In this document: one piece after another, positions 13,183 to 24,005 of the stretch
Numbering within the stretch: position 1 is the stretch's first letter
Layout: each line of letters starts with the position of its first letter
Assembly (NCBI GenBank): GCA_036850795.1
Contig: JAAECO010000001.1
Span: forward strand, 4,398,689 to 4,462,688
From: Cordyceps javanica
Lineage: Eukaryota; Ascomycota; Sordariomycetes; Hypocreales; Cordycipitaceae
Reading direction: 5' to 3'
DNA length: 64,000 nt
Notes under the pieces: model-generated
Databases searched by the model: none
What the model was told of the DNA's origin: nothing
What the model saw: only the letters and a program-made list of their open reading frames with translations
Position numbers and translations under genes: made by a program

Positions 13183-13615
13183 CTTTCGAACCGAGAGCGG
13201 CGGCGGCGTCCTTGTTAACGTGCCACTCGGACCGGGTTTCCTTGTGGGTTTTGGGGAGGCATTTTGTCTTGGGAGGCTCCGTGGAATGCGTTGTTATGCA
13301 AGATACTCTCTCTGCGTTTCCTATTTTTTTTTCTTTCTCTCTCTTGTATAGGGCGGCTGGTTTTTTGAACGGGTAGGTAGCAAGCAATTTGACAGCTGAC
13401 TATTTTTTTTGGTCAAGAATGTTTTCTCAAACCAGAATAAAAAAATGGAAAAAAGTTTGTATATACTGATAATTCTGATTCGTTCACTATTAGACGACGT
13501 CGTGTCCGGCTGAGGGTGTCCACAGAGAGAGCTCTCGAGCAGCTCGGCATCGGGGCTCGGGGCTCGGGTTCAACTGGCGGGCGGCACGCCAGAAGAAAAA
13601 ATTTGTCGGGACCAG

Positions 13616-13648
13616 GTCAGTCAGTCAGTCAGTCAGTCAGTCAGTCAG
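13616..13648. repeat. (GTCA)n microsatellite
   Basis: About eight tandem GTCA units in intergenic DNA, ending in GCCAG. Confidence 0.9.
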
Positions 13649-14910
13649 CCAGTAATAACTTTTAGCTACCAACTAAGTAGTTGATTAATCAATTAGTAGT
13701 TAGGTACAGAGTACTAATAGTCATACGGCAACGCTTGCCATACCGGCTCGACCCGCTTGGCATCCACTTGGTATGAGTTCACGACATGCGAGTTGAAGCC
13801 GTCTCCTGGCCGCGTGATGGCACTGATGGGTACTGAAAATTTGTTTCGATGCACGCTAGCCGTGTATTATACCAGTATTTTTCGATGGTAGCGTCTGAAG
13901 CTGCAGGTTGACAGGGATGCGAAGAGCAGGGGGGGCTGAGGCGTGCAAGGGCCAAGGGATCGAGCCTGGATCAGAGGTTCCAGGCACCCGCCTTGCCATA
14001 TTATTAGCAACAGACCCTCTTCTTCCTTTCGCTCGTTGGTGTGCATACGTCGACTCTAACCACATCAGAGCCCATATGGTTCGGGCTGTTGTGGTTGTGG
14101 TTGTTTCTCGCCATCGAAACGGTGCAGGTGACGGCAAGATGGTAGCAGCAGGCCGACCGACGTGTGCAAGCGGAAGAGGGGGCCAATACAGAGAATGATG
14201 TGATGGATGGGTTGAAAAGGAAACACACGAGGCAGACCTGAGTTATGACACCGCTCTCTCGCATGCGAGGCAAAGCCGGGGGGGCGGGCAGGGCAGGGCG
14301 AACCTTGGGAACTGGTCAGCGTGGTCCAACGGGATCACCGCATCGTCGCATGCTGGAATTTGCGTCGACCACCCTCTACCAATAATAGAGTGGAATGGCA
14401 ACACCATCATCGTTGGGAAATTGATTTGGGAACAAGACTTCTTCATGGCCACATTGTGCGTCCACACCACCATGTGGTTGATGTGAGTGGGCCGCAAAAG
14501 CCGGGCGGCCCATCGGCCGAGTCCTGCAGGACAAGAAAAGATTTTTTCTTTTTTTTTCTTTTTTTTTTCTCGGCTGACTCTGGCTAACAACGTTTCCATG
14601 TTTACAGCCTACAAGGGCATCTGGCCCAGGGAAAAAGCGACCAAAAAGGTGGATTAGTTTGACACTCAATATAATTTTTCTTCTTCCCCCTGCCTAATTT
14701 TTTTTTACGATCCGGCGGGATCCACCCGGCACCGAGCGCCGCCACCGTTGGTGTGTTTAGTCGCGGCTTAACACGGTGAGAGTCGGAATAAGTGTACGCT
14801 CAGCCAAGGGAGAGAATTTTCATGCTGCTCGTGTAAAGCTATGACGCTTTTTTTTTTAAAAAAAAAAAAAAAACTAATGATGTTTGAAACTCGCTTCCTG
14901 TTGAGTTTTG

Positions 14911-14918
14911 TATATATA
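14911..14918 (+). promoter_or_regulatory. TATA box of the small Ser/Ala-rich gene
   Basis: TATATATA lies 171 nt upstream of the ATG at 15089 and is followed by a pyrimidine-rich stretch and an A/C-rich leader. It fits a core promoter on the plus strand. Confidence 0.55.
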
Positions 14919-15088
14919 GCTCCGTCGTTCTCCTCTTCCATCAAACCCATTCCCACTCATCATCAGCCATCACCACTTACACGGCGTACAAGAAAGCCTC
15001 CCTTGACACACTACAAACCAAAACTTCATCGCCCTCATCTTCTTCTTCTTTTTTTTGTTTGAAAAACAAAATCACATCCAGCAACAAA

Positions 15089-15346
15089 ATGTTCTCCTCC
15101 GAACTCGTCTACATTGCTCCCTATCTCATGTCGGCCGAGAAGCGCCGCGAGGTCAAGCGCATCAACAGCGCCGCCTCGTCGCGCAAGAACTCGGTCGTCG
15201 ACGCCACTTCGGCCTCGACCTCGGCGGCCCCCTCGGCCGCTCCTTCGCGCGCCGCCTCCCCGGGCCCCAGCAAGGACAAGAAGAGGATGCACCACGACCC
15301 GCTGCGCTCGGCTGTCAAGATGAGCATCAACTCTCGCCTCCTCTAA
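15089..15346 (+). CDS. Small Ser/Ala-rich basic protein, unknown function
   Basis: An 85-aa frame with no intron. The ATG at 15089 follows gcaacaaa, a good fungal start context. The N-terminus (MFSSELVYIAPYL) is hydrophobic, followed by a basic EKRREVKRI segment, a Ser/Ala/Pro-rich middle and a basic tail ending in SRLL. Codon choice is strongly biased to C- and G-ending codons (CTC, GTC, AAG, CGC, GCC), unlike random frames in the flanks, which together with the TATA box argues for a real and well expressed gene. I do not recognise a family. It could be a stress- or development-induced small protein, which is speculation. Confidence 0.65.
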   Translation: MFSSELVYIAPYLMSAEKRREVKRINSAASSRKNSVVDATSASTSAAPSAAPSRAASPGPSKDKKRMHHDPLRSAVKMSINSRLL

Positions 15347-15903
15347 GGGCAAAAACAGCAAGCATTGCTCTCTCTTGCTGCACCCCCGGCATACATACAC
15401 ATATACATGGAGACGGCTGCAAATACCCGCTTTCGCCACCCTTCTCTGGGAAAATATGCCGTGAGCTGGCGTGGGCGTGTTGAAAAATAATGGCCTTGAC
15501 GATAACACGCAACATCTTTTGGAAGCAACACAGAATGTGCTCACTGGGAAATTTGGATAAACGCTGTTTTTGCTTTTTTGTTTGTGCTCCCCGGTTGGAA
15601 TACATGGATTCGGAAATATAATGAGAAAAATATACCCCTTAATAATACTACAATACTTACTATAATATTTACTATTCAAACCACATTCCTCACTTTGGTA
15701 CGTGTGCCATGCAGAGTACCGAATACGAGTATTGGATTTAGTCTTCACTTCTGTGCAGCCCTGGATCAACGATGACATACCACAAATACCATCCTCTGCC
15801 ATGCATGCGTGTCCTTGACATCCCTAGAAACGTCTCGAGTATTCTCGAATCCAAGTCACGTCTTGCGCCGCAGTTTATTCGTAACACGTATCCTTCATTT
15901 ATC

Positions 15904-17289
15904 CTAAAAGTGTACACTGCGCTTCTTATTCACATTATGCTCCTTGCCGTCTTTCTTGTCGTCTTTACCGTGCAACAGCGACCCGAGCGCGGTGCCAAAC
16001 TTGTACGCCCGGCCGTGCTGCTGCTGCGCCTGCTGCGACGGCAGAGAATAGCTGCTTCCCGGGGCTCCCGTGCTGCTCGGGCGCGGGGGCACCGCTTGTC
16101 CCGACGGGCCGGCAAACCACTGGCCACCGGTCGTCGGCGGCGGCCCCGGGCGCGGGGGCAGCGAGGGCGTGTCGGCCGGCAGCCCGTACTGTTTCCGCAG
16201 GCGCTCCGTCTCCTCGTCAATCTCGGCCTGCTTGCGCCTCCGGCGGTCCGCCTCTTCGCGCTCCAGCATGGCCTGGATGCGCCGCTGCTCCTCCTGGTCG
16301 CGGCGGTCGCGGTCGCGCGACTTGCGCTCCTCCTCCGCTACCATGGCTTGCAGACGTTTTGTCTCGGCATCAATGGCCGCCTGCTGCTGAGGGTCACGAC
16401 CCGGCGGCGATGACGTTCCGGGCCGGGCTCCGGAGGTTGGTGATTGGGGCCCGCCGAGAGCACCCGACGCGTACGCCACTTGCGCTGCTGACGGTGTTGG
16501 TTCTGCCTGCGTCTCGGCCGACCCCACGGGCACGGGGGCGCCAGATGTGTTGAAGGGGTTGTGCTTGGGCATGAGGTACAGGTCGCGAATGACCTCGGCG
16601 CTGAGAAGCAACACCACCTCCAAACCCTTGCGGTCCTCGACTTCGACGCGGGCCATGTTGGGCTCGTATATGGCCACGGTACTCTCGTGTTTGGACGCGT
16701 GGTACATGGCGACGGTGATGTCTGGCTCCTTGCTTTTCTTGCCGCCGAAGCTCCGCCCTGTCATGTAGCAAGTCATGTCCTTGCTCAGCCTCGAGTCCCT
16801 TTTCCACCGGAACAGCACTTTGGGGGTGAGCTCGGAAAGACCTGCCGATGAGCTCTCCTGGTCAATCTGCGAAGTGCTCGGGGCCTTGAAGGTCTGCTCG
16901 GGAATCTCAAACTCCCACGAGTCCGACTTGAAGCTGCTCTTTTGCAGCTTGAGCGGGACGGTCTGATCAGGATTGTAGAGCGAGACGGGCAGCACGTCGG
17001 GCGTCACGGGCACGACGGTAGCCACCCCGCCCTGAGCGCGCAGCTCGGCCGCCGACAGCGACGGCTGCGTCCACTGCGGCCGGATCAGCACCTCGCCGTA
17101 GATGACCGAGGCATAGTGCACGTCGACGAGACCTAATGCGTACTGATTCTTGGCCTGGCTCGCGGCGGGACGTTTCAGCAGGTACTCTGCAGTCGGCTCG
17201 GAACCGTTGTGCGTAAAGTAGAGGAGAGTGTGTAGCGGGTTGTCGGAAGAGGGCTGGAATCGAAACGTGGGGAGGCTGTCGTCTAGCAT
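15904..17289 (-). CDS. Conserved ascomycete protein, unknown function
   Basis: Single exon, 461 aa, starting at the ATG read from 17289. The N-terminal ~260 residues look like a folded domain: LPTFRFQPSSDNPLHTLLYFTHNGSEPTAEYLLKRP in the first third, then VLFRWKRDSRLSKDMTCYMTGR and ITVAMYHASKHESTVAIYEPNMARVEVED further on. I recall this arrangement as a widely conserved filamentous-ascomycete hypothetical protein. The beta-rich pattern around the second block is reminiscent of LURP/tubby-like folds, but that is a guess. After a Pro/Ser/Ala linker (about 265-310) comes a highly charged Arg/Glu/Gln helix (about 315-385), likely a coiled coil, then a Pro/Gly/Gln-rich tail ending in a basic KKRSVHF. 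There is no signal peptide or membrane span. It reads away from the small gene at 15089. Confidence 0.8.
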   Translation of the reverse strand: MLDDSLPTFRFQPSSDNPLHTLLYFTHNGSEPTAEYLLKRPAASQAKNQYALGLVDVHYASVIYGEVLIRPQWTQPSLSAAELRAQGGVATVVPVTPDVLPVSLYNPDQTVPLKLQKSSFKSDSWEFEIPEQTFKAPSTSQIDQESSSAGLSELTPKVLFRWKRDSRLSKDMTCYMTGRSFGGKKSKEPDITVAMYHASKHESTVAIYEPNMARVEVEDRKGLEVVLLLSAEVIRDLYLMPKHNPFNTSGAPVPVGSAETQAEPTPSAAQVAYASGALGGPQSPTSGARPGTSSPPGRDPQQQAAIDAETKRLQAMVAEEERKSRDRDRRDQEEQRRIQAMLEREEADRRRRKQAEIDEETERLRKQYGLPADTPSLPPRPGPPPTTGGQWFAGPSGQAVPPRPSSTGAPGSSYSLPSQQAQQQHGRAYKFGTALGSLLHGKDDKKDGKEHNVNKKRSVHF

Positions 17290-17708
17290 GGCCGATGGTT
17301 GTTGTGTCGCAAAGGTTTGCGGTCGGCCCTTGTCTATTCGGAATGGAAACGGATGGCGGTCGTGAGGCGACGAGAGAGTTGCAACAAGGCGGCTGTCAGG
17401 TCATGAAAGGACAGGGTCGCCGATGCGATGGGACAGAAAACTAAGATGCTGATGCTGTAATGCGACATGACGACTCTTGTGGCGCGACCGCCTAAGCCGC
17501 CGCCGCCGCCGGGCACATGCTGCGCCACGCTGTTGACGAAAGGTTGTGCGCCTTGGGCGGGCCTGGGGTCACGGCTATGAATAGCACAAGTCCGCCCTGG
17601 GCCAACGGTTTGTGCTCCAGAGTCTGGCTATTCCATCTATTGCATCCGTCAACTCCCCCCCTCCCTCGGCGGGCTCGCTGTCATGGCAAGGGGCAGCTAG
17701 CCATTGGG

Positions 17709-18056
17709 TCACGCTCGTGCTGTGACAGAATCCTCGGGGGCTGCGTTCTGTCTGGCGCGACGCCGTTGGCGGCGCCTGTAGCGCAGGAGACACGGGTACC
17801 AGCAGCAAAAAGCCAGCGCAACGGGAAAGCCAATGGCGAGACCGATAAAGAAGCCGCGAAGGATCTTGTCTGAGATGCCTCCGGTTTCCGAGAGTCGCTT
17901 CAGTTGGAAAAAGGGATCAGCTGATAGGCCTGCGTCACTAACGCCATTCACCAGGGATCTCGCAGTCATTGTACACGAGGCGATCAGCGGGGCCATGTCG
18001 AATCCAATCTCCAGGTTACCAGACTTTCTCTCGACATTGATGTGGTTCAAAGACAT
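17709..18056 (-). CDS. Possible small single-pass membrane protein
   Basis: A 115-aa frame from the ATG read at 18056. It has a polar N-terminus, one hydrophobic segment of about 20 residues (FFIGLAIGFPVALAFCCW) and, directly after it, a basic stop-transfer segment RYRRRQRRRAR. The organisation fits a type I or tail-type membrane protein. No family was recognised. An overlapping reading frame upstream (18016-18216) leaves open that this is the last exon of a longer gene; no convincing splice pair was found. Confidence 0.4.
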   Translation of the reverse strand: MSLNHINVERKSGNLEIGFDMAPLIASCTMTARSLVNGVSDAGLSADPFFQLKRLSETGGISDKILRGFFIGLAIGFPVALAFCCWYPCLLRYRRRQRRRARQNAAPEDSVTARA

Positions 18057-18708
18057 TGTAAATGTAGAATTCTGACAGCACCTCCCATTCTTCACCAAAG
18101 AGAGTACGCAGCCTAGAACGGAGAAGCCACTCATTCAGCCCATCTTGGCAAAAACTCGTCGCTGCCATTTTGCAATGTGCCGAGCAGAAGCCAAGCAGCC
18201 ACACCTGTGGCAGCATGACATGTGCCTGCCGCTAGAGTGTCACGAGTCTACACCGTCCCAAGAACTGTGGCATTCCGCCCTGTCTAGGCGCAGCGCATGG
18301 TTGTGTTGTAACTTGGCCTAAGCCATGGTTTTGGCCAGTCAAGAGACAGGTGGGCTAACCGGCCGGCTTTGTTCAAGTCTTTTGTTTAAACACATTTTGA
18401 TAAGAAGGGTTGACTACCATCTGAAAGATGACTCAAAATTTGAATATAAGAGCCGCGCGTGTTTACTGAGCATAACTATATTAGGTAAAGACTTGTTTTC
18501 TGGACCTTCCCCTTCTAACCCAATCAATCTCCTGAGCTTGCATGTCTAAAAGTAGAATAATTACAAACCTTTTAGCGGCCATGCCAATCAACCCATATAC
18601 AGGCAAAGTCGCAGTATTTCCCAATGAACATTTCTCAACCCTCGTAGCCACCCGACACGCAGTCTCTTGGACATGGAGTTATCCAGATGCGTAGCAGAAA
18701 TGCGCGCA

Positions 18709-19449
18709 CTAGTTTCCGATATATGCAACAGAGACTTTTCCATTGCTATCAATGTCAGTTCTGGTGACCATGCTGCCATCAATCTCGATGTCCGTCTTTT
18801 CAGCCCCAGCAGCCGTCACTTCTCCATTGACACCCTTGGCGACGGTATCAGTGAATTCGATGGTACCCCAGTTGACGAGAGGAACAGGGATATCGTTGAC
18901 TGAGAAATCTTCGACAATCCACTCCGCATCACTTTCGCAGAGGGGATAGGCTGTCTCGCTGGTGAATGTGTGAGACACAGACTTGCCGGTTGTAAGATTT
19001 TCGATGGAAGTGGTTCCAGAAGTCCTGGATGTAGCGTGGACGGTCATGCGCACTGTGTCGCCACCAGACACCTTGAGCTTCGTCTCATAGTCCTGCATGG
19101 TGTACTTCCACCACTCTGTCCAAACCCAGAACGAGCCGTCCCCATAAGCGACAATCCCTGTTTGCAGGATAGCAGAGTGACAGCTGCTGCCGTCAATGCC
19201 GACCCATATGTCGGCCGAACCTCTGGGGTGGTCAGAGTCGTTGAGGGTAGGAATAACGACTGTTCCTTGCACAAAATTCCAGCTTCCAGCAGATGTCTTC
19301 TGAATCGCACCGGACCAATTACGGGAGGTTTCGTCGCGCCTGTGCTTCTGGTGAACGGGAACAGACTGGGCAAGGTTGCTGCTGCTGCTCGGGGCGGCGA
19401 GAACGCTTCCGATACTGGCGAGAGAAAGAATCAAATTTTTGTACATCAT
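18709..19449 (-). CDS. Secreted glutamic peptidase, family G1 (eqolisin)
   Basis: Single exon, 246 aa. A signal peptide (about residues 1-19, cut after VLAA) is followed by a short propeptide ending in the Kex2-like site KHRR (35-38). The mature part matches peptidase family G1 (scytalidoglutamic peptidase, aspergillopepsin II): NWSGAI at the start, WVGIDG (82-87), the catalytic glutamine in AILQTG (Q96) and the catalytic glutamate within AEWIVE (E176 or E180), plus SIENLTTGKSVSHTF between them. Family knowledge: these are acid-active secreted endopeptidases, usually induced at low pH for protein scavenging. It is intact and of normal length. A TATA element lies upstream at 19561-19568. Confidence 0.95.
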   Translation of the reverse strand: MMYKNLILSLASIGSVLAAPSSSSNLAQSVPVHQKHRRDETSRNWSGAIQKTSAGSWNFVQGTVVIPTLNDSDHPRGSADIWVGIDGSSCHSAILQTGIVAYGDGSFWVWTEWWKYTMQDYETKLKVSGGDTVRMTVHATSRTSGTTSIENLTTGKSVSHTFTSETAYPLCESDAEWIVEDFSVNDIPVPLVNWGTIEFTDTVAKGVNGEVTAAGAEKTDIEIDGSMVTRTDIDSNGKVSVAYIGN

Positions 19450-19560
19450 TGCGATTGTTGATTGCCTTGGTCAAGCTGGAACTGAGAGGAGTGAATAGTT
19501 TGTAGGAAGGGATCTGAGATGTTGCTGGACGTCTTTCATAGCTGCTGCGAGTCCGCCAGC

Positions 19561-19568
19561 ATTTTATA
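19561..19568 (-). promoter_or_regulatory. TATA box of the G1 peptidase gene
   Basis: TATAAAAT on the minus strand, 112 nt before the start codon at 19449; spacing and strand fit the peptidase promoter. Confidence 0.55.
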
Positions 19569-20497
19569 TGTCCTTGATTCGAGGCCTTTTTCGGATTCCA
19601 ATTGTGGATAGAGCGTAATGTACTGATGTTGGTCATACACGTCGCCGCGATAAGTCGGTAAGATGACTGCCGCTCAATTCAATTTGTGACTTCCTCTTAC
19701 GGCAAGTTTTCCGGCAGACCTGTTAGATCGAAACACTGTGATGACTCGTATGTTGGTCATAGCTATTACACATGTGTGAACAACAGCGTAGTTTTGTTCT
19801 GGTGAGAACGCTGTGTCAATTACTTGACACATATCGACGCGCGTGGTAGGTCGGCAAGGGCGCTCGCCATCCGAACTCGGGGAGGCAGTAGCGCACTGCA
19901 GATCCTTTTTTGATAGGAAGAACGAGCTGGGAATTTAATATCAGGGGCAGGGAACCAAACCGTCCATCTCACTAGCTCTGAAACACGATGCCGGATTTCC
20001 GCCCTGCAACTGTCGACCTTCCCAATACAGCAGCTCGCCACTAAAGTGCCCACCTCGGCACTTTCAAAACCAACGACCGATGGCGTTTACAACGGCTCAT
20101 CAGCGGAAGAACAACGACCAATCGCGGACCAGCGTATCCTTTCTACCCGTCACAGTTTATCCATATCAGTATGTGAGTGAGCTCGGACGAATGTTGATTA
20201 CGGCGCCGCCGCCCCGACCCGACCCTTTCTGAGAGCAACGAACTCGAGACAAGTACCTGATGCAGAGGCCATTGCTGCACTCTGTTTGCCATGCTAAACG
20301 CGGCTTGAAAATACGTTGCAATTGTAAGCATCACTCCCTGCAATGAACAGCCCTTCATTGTCCAGTTTATCGCGCCGATTACAACAGAGCGTTCTATAAC
20401 CGACCGCACTGGCAACCACATACAGAACAGTTCGCTGGCTCTTTGGTTCCCAATAGGGACACCCTGGCTGTGATTAGCTCCAAGTCGATCACGACGT

Positions 20498-20498
<1 letters not shown>

Positions 20499-20541
<43 letters not shown>
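20499..20541. repeat. A43 homopolymer
   Basis: Forty-three consecutive A bases preceded by acgacgtc. It is far longer than the other A- or T-runs in the window. Confidence 0.9.
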
Positions 20542-20543
<2 letters not shown>

Positions 20544-21079
20544 GACATATCTTGGCATCAATTTGAATTGGACGAGAGGCTTCTCTGGGCTGTTTTTGAA
20601 GCTATTTGCTCAGCTCTAGCAGTGCGTGATGCCCGTACATCCTCTGTCGAGGTCGCAGTTGCGGCCCCGTGGGCCGAACAGCAGACACCGCTCCAGCATC
20701 ATCATCGCTTGTCCAAGAGTTCAGACAAAGTCCTTTTAAGAGCACAGGGCAACAGGCTGATCACGAATAACTGGCGAGGCCCGAATTCCCACCGAATTTC
20801 CCGATTTTGCTAATGAATAATTTGGAGGTACAATGGTAGCGGACCGGCTCTGCATCATCACACTCGACTCGACTGACACTGAGCCAGCGCCCATTTCCTC
20901 GGTAGCCTAGTTAGCAAGACGCCCTCTAATTCCTCCATTTTTCTCATAGTACTTCTTGAAAGTTATTAAGCATGATGTCGTGAGCCCTCGCATGCCGTGC
21001 CTTGCAGCCGCATTAAGCATGACGCCGATACTCCAATAAGCTTCTGGTTGCAGGACTTGTTCAGAGTTTGTTTTCTGTG

Positions 21080-22027
21080 TCACATGTCTCTATCGTGATA
21101 TGGAATCGTGCCATCAGAGTCTATGTGGGCTGACTCACTCCCTAGGTGCATGCCTTGCTGACTTGGTTGCTGGCGTTGAACGATAGATATCAAGCGGTTA
21201 AGAATAGCAAATTCAATCTTGAGTTTGATGCCATAGACGCATGGCTTCAGAGAAGCCTGCAAGTAGAAAAGATCGGCGCACTGAATTCCGAGCAGGGTAA
21301 TGTCGAGGGCAATTATGAGAACGTTGGCATAGGCAAGGTGGCGCAGAACCGAGAGTCGCTCATCCGACGATGAAGAAGCTTTTGTTGATGATGAAAGCGA
21401 CCAAAAGTGCTGCTGGAGGGGCAGGATGTCCTTCAGATGTTTGTGTGTCTGGAAGATGTACAGCATGCTTAGTGCTGTTTCTTGGATGAAGTAGACAATG
21501 AGCTGAATTCGGTCCCATTTTAGATTGAAGGACTGAAGATTTGGGTTGACTCTGGTGGCTTGCTATAGAGAGTCCGTGTCAGTGGTTTCTCGTACAGTTC
21601 GATGGTATGGGAGCCTGCCTGTACTCACGGCTAGAGTGCCGATGACCATGGTCGGCAACGCGAAGACGATCGAGTTAAAAATAAGGATGTATTTGATTTT
21701 TCGCAGCAGTTTTGTGGTCCGCATGAGCAAATGTAATCGCGAATACAGAACCCAGCTCTGAGGAATGACCATGATGAACCAGGTTAAATAAATCATGATG
21801 AGAGATGGGACTGCATCTTTCCATACACCAAAGTCTGCGAGCAACATGAACAATGGCTGCAAGATGACACCCCAGGACGCAATTGCACACGCCCAAAAGT
21901 ACAAGCCTTGTCTTCGCTTGAAGAGGAGAAATAACGAGACGTTGATCTCCGCGCCAATGTACCACGACACCCCAGCTAGACCAGCCATGGCCATGGCCAT
22001 CGGCAGGTCATTTTGGATGGTGGGCAT
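21080..22027 (-). CDS. DUF7703-type seven-helix membrane protein
   Basis: Two exons, read 22027-21629 and 21562-21080, give 293 aa. The 66-nt intron (21563-21628) begins gtgagt and ends ctatag and keeps the frame (GTLA|QATRVNPNLQ). The protein has about seven hydrophobic helices, starting after MPTIQNDLP, with WYIGAEINVSLFLLFKRRQGLYFWA and PQSWVLYSRLHLL, which are typical of the fungal DUF7703 family of integral membrane proteins. The C-terminal tail is polar. Family members resemble GPCR-like or Rta-like helix bundles, but no function is established. Its neighbour, the dehydrogenase at 22899, is on the same strand with a separate promoter. Confidence 0.82.
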
Positions 22028-22898
22028 GGAATATTATCCGGTGCTCAGGTAATGGTGCGCAAAGTATGGTAATATTCCTGGCGGAGAGGGTTCTATTTGT
22101 CGTCGACACCGATGGAGGGCAAGGAACATGGACGGAGCTGTGCTGTATAGGATGGGAGTTGACGGTTCAACGCTGAGAACAGGGCGAGACGGAGCGCATG
22201 GCCGCACTTGGTCATTACGACACCTCAAACGTGGGCAAAGCATCCGCGAACTATTCTGCGCACTGTTGGGGTAGTTTCGACTGGTGAAAAAAAAACACAC
22301 AGTGGCCGAAGGCAAGAATTTGTCAAAACTTTTTTTTCGGGATACAACGTGGGCATCGACACCTAATACTAATAATAAGGGGCCTGGATCGCTATTCCAA
22401 TTCGGGCGATCGACAACAATTGGCGTGATACTGGTCAGCCCCGGCTTCCCCTGTCGAAGGTCATTGCTTCGACGCTACCTACTTTTGGTGTGCTCAAACA
22501 CATCATATGCCACACGTTTGTAGCGGACTCGTGTAAAGTTCTGGGCTGCCTGCATTTCCAGTGGATTTCTACGCTGTAGTCTACGATGAAACCGATGATC
22601 ACGAGGAGTTGTTGCACCGAGCCATGTCTGTTATTCTCTTTTATAGGTTTCAGCTTCTTTTGTTTAGACTTTAGACGCTATTTGAAATTGCAAGAGCCAA
22701 TTGATTACACGAGATACTTGCGCGCAGCGCCGCTGGCGCGGTAGAACTACCCAATTAGTTGCTCCCCATCTTGTCCTCTGCACCGGGTTGTACTCCGACG
22801 CCGAACTACCAGTAGATGGAGTAGTGACATTTTTCTTCGCTTTCCTCTCCTTGGACAGGTGGACTTTGGACTTGATACGCTCTGATGGACAGAACAGG
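22028..22898. other. Intergenic region, no gene seen
   Basis: About 870 bp holding the promoter of the DUF7703 gene and the 3' flank of the dehydrogenase gene. Short A- and T-runs near 22284 and 22330; no coding signal. Confidence 0.55.
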
Positions 22899-24005
22899 CT
22901 ACTTGCTGGAAGCTTTCTTGGCAGCGTTCATCTTTGCAGTCTGGGCGCCAAGCACATCGTGAATGAGGACCTGAATCCAGGTGGGCCAGCCGCGTAGAGC
23001 GGAGGTGCCGGCGGACGACTTGGGGATGACGACTTGGCCGCCCTTGCGCGCAAAGATGCGTTCTGTGGTATCGTTGGCAACTTGCTCGGGCGTCAGCATC
23101 CGGACACCGCCATCCTTGAGGTGATTCTCGAAATCAGTAAGCAGGGGCGTTGCGACAAAGTTGGGGTGCACGACAGTCGCAAGCACGTTGGGGGCATTGT
23201 ACGCGTGGCGCAGCTCGGTGCGCAGGGCCTCGTGGAAGGCCAGCGCAGATGCCTTGGTCGCGCCATAATCTGCGTGGCCGGGAAGGCTGACGAAGGAGGC
23301 GACAGAGGCAATGGTCACGACATGGCCCTTGTCAGCCTTGATCATGGATGGCAGAAACTGCTGACAGGTGATCCAGTGACACATGGTATTGATGGAAAAG
23401 ATTTTTTGCAAGGCCTTTTCGGAGATGTCGAGGATGTTGGTCGGCACCGCGATGCCGGCGTTGTTGACGAGGATAGTCGGGTTGCCGAGATCGCGGCGGA
23501 TCTCGGCGGCGACCTCGGCCACGGACGCGGACGACGTGACATCGCACTTGTAGTATTTGATGCCTGCAGGGTCGCGGCTGAGCTCCTTGGGCAAAGGCTG
23601 GATGTCGAGGACGGCGACGCGAATTCCCTTGGTGCGCAGCTTCTGGACAATGGCCAGGCCGATGCCGCTGCAGCCACCCGTCACGACGGCAACCTCCTTT
23701 GGCCAGTCCCAGCCGGGCGCCGGTCCCCAGCGCCACGAGTTGGCGGCCATGTCGCTGAGCTTGCGATTCACGGTACGAGTGAGTCCTATACCGAGGAGGA
23801 ACTTGAGCACCGTCTTGGCCACGGTCAAGTCATAGTCTGGCGGGAGAGAGGCGCGCTGCAACGTCTCGGCTACGACGTGCTCGGGGGCGCGGAGGAGGAA
23901 GGCCAGCAGCGCACCGGAGACGATGGGATTCAAGCTCAGGTTGACGACGGCACCCAGCGCTTTGGCGATGGGCGAGTGCTCGAGCGCGTACAGTACCCCG
24001 GACAT
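22899..24005 (-). CDS. Membrane-associated short-chain dehydrogenase (SDR)
   Basis: Single exon, 368 aa. The classical SDR core starts near residue 100: cofactor motif TGGCSGIG (109-116), CDVTS, NNAG (181-184), catalytic Ser (about 234 in TIASVAS), Tyr247 and Lys251 in YGATK. The N-terminal ~90 residues carry two hydrophobic stretches (about 17-40 and 60-78), as in the SDR16C/HSD17B11-like group whose members sit on ER or lipid-droplet membranes and oxidise or reduce retinoid, steroid or long-chain alcohol substrates. The actual substrate is unknown. The C-terminus is Lys/Ala-rich. Codon use is strongly G/C-ending, and the gene looks intact. Confidence 0.9.
   Translation of the reverse strand: MSGVLYALEHSPIAKALGAVVNLSLNPIVSGALLAFLLRAPEHVVAETLQRASLPPDYDLTVAKTVLKFLLGIGLTRTVNRKLSDMAANSWRWGPAPGWDWPKEVAVVTGGCSGIGLAIVQKLRTKGIRVAVLDIQPLPKELSRDPAGIKYYKCDVTSSASVAEVAAEIRRDLGNPTILVNNAGIAVPTNILDISEKALQKIFSINTMCHWITCQQFLPSMIKADKGHVVTIASVASFVSLPGHADYGATKASALAFHEALRTELRHAYNAPNVLATVVHPNFVATPLLTDFENHLKDGGVRMLTPEQVANDTTERIFARKGGQVVIPKSSAGTSALRGWPTWIQVLIHDVLGAQTAKMNAAKKASSK

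Larger units (their letters stand above)
13183..15088. other. Intergenic region with simple repeats
   Basis: About 1.9 kb with no convincing gene. It contains a GTCA tetranucleotide repeat (13616-13648), a T/C-rich run near 14540-14575 and a T10-A16 run at 14848-14873. The last 200 bases carry a TATA element and a C/A-rich leader for the small gene at 15089. Confidence 0.6.
19450..21079. other. Intergenic region with a long poly-A tract
   Basis: About 1.6 kb between the peptidase promoter and the 3' end of the DUF7703 gene. The only notable item is an uninterrupted A43 run (20499-20541). No convincing coding frame was seen on either strand. Confidence 0.6.
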
